From: Candidatus Ribeiella danica
Lineage (GTDB): Bacteria; Chloroflexota; Chloroflexia; Chloroflexales; Roseiflexaceae
DNA length: 64,000 nucleotides
Direction of reading: 5' to 3'
Assembly: GCA_016717335.1 (NCBI GenBank)
Contig: JADKFS010000002.1
Location: 744,001 to 808,000, forward strand
Shown here: positions 64,000 through 64,000 of the stretch, in pieces
How the letters are laid out: each line of letters begins with the position of its first letter
Numbering within the stretch: position 1 is the first letter of the stretch
Program-made: the position numbers and the translations under genes
Notes under the pieces: generated by a model
Databases searched by the model: none
What the model saw: the letters and a program-made list of their open reading frames with translations, nothing else
What the model was told of the DNA's origin: nothing

Positions 64000-64000
64000 G

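Overview
The window looks like a chromosomal contig from a member of Chloroflexota, class Chloroflexia. The closest guess is a Roseiflexus/Kouleothrix-like lineage, but that is an inference. The evidence is the high GC content, strong C/G codon bias, FHA/GAF/HAMP adenylate cyclases, a DUF5317 membrane protein, a SEC-C protein, a DUF3524 glycosyltransferase, TPEPPT stalk repeats, and sigma70-like promoters of the TTGACA-17-TATAAT type. Nothing is phage-like. Two stretches of G runs look like sequencing or assembly artefacts.

Layout. 0-13 kb: FHA-GAF adenylate cyclase; DUF5317 membrane protein; soluble histidine kinase; SEC-C protein; M29-like aminopeptidase; CapA-family protein translationally coupled to a saccharopine-dehydrogenase-like oxidoreductase; a second, membrane-bound HAMP adenylate cyclase overlapping a secreted Pro/Thr stalk protein. 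14-27.6 kb: envelope and lipid genes. These are a Wzz-like/ABC-2 permease fusion, a polysaccharide deacetylase, a GT2 glycosyltransferase, two large multi-TM proteins (one frameshifted), fabF and fabD, and a LysE exporter. 28.6-38.3 kb: a LuxR-type response regulator and two large secreted proteins that share a C-terminal GFW domain and flank an insertion sequence. 38.8-52 kb: a DUF3524 tRNA-queuosine mannosyltransferase-like protein, a decayed IS4-type element, a 1291-aa HEAT-repeat protein with a degenerate P-loop followed by a REC-HTH-TM regulator, a membrane-anchored AAA ATPase, thiamine pyrophosphokinase, a methyltransferase, a Rieske-like protein lacking its His ligands, and the tmRNA gene. 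52-64 kb: a plastic accessory region with a DUF4268/XRE pair, DinB, SRPBCC, peptidase E, an integron gene cassette with a textbook 60-bp attC site, an AlkZ-like protein, toxin-antitoxin relics, duplicated and truncated genes, an intact IS5-type element, and a partial kinase-fold protein at the right edge.

Almost every large intergenic space up to 42.5 kb is filled by one modular repeat family. GC-rich hairpin arms flank a roughly 150-nt core, present in about ten full and three partial copies and in both orientations. Its stems are kept by compensatory changes while loops and spacers vary, which points to a structured RNA or ssDNA-folding mobile element. I regard this repeat and the attC cassette as the most interesting features. 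Short satellites (8-mers based on GGTGACAA, heptamers based on CCCAAGC) accompany the repeats and have entered at least one coding sequence in frame.
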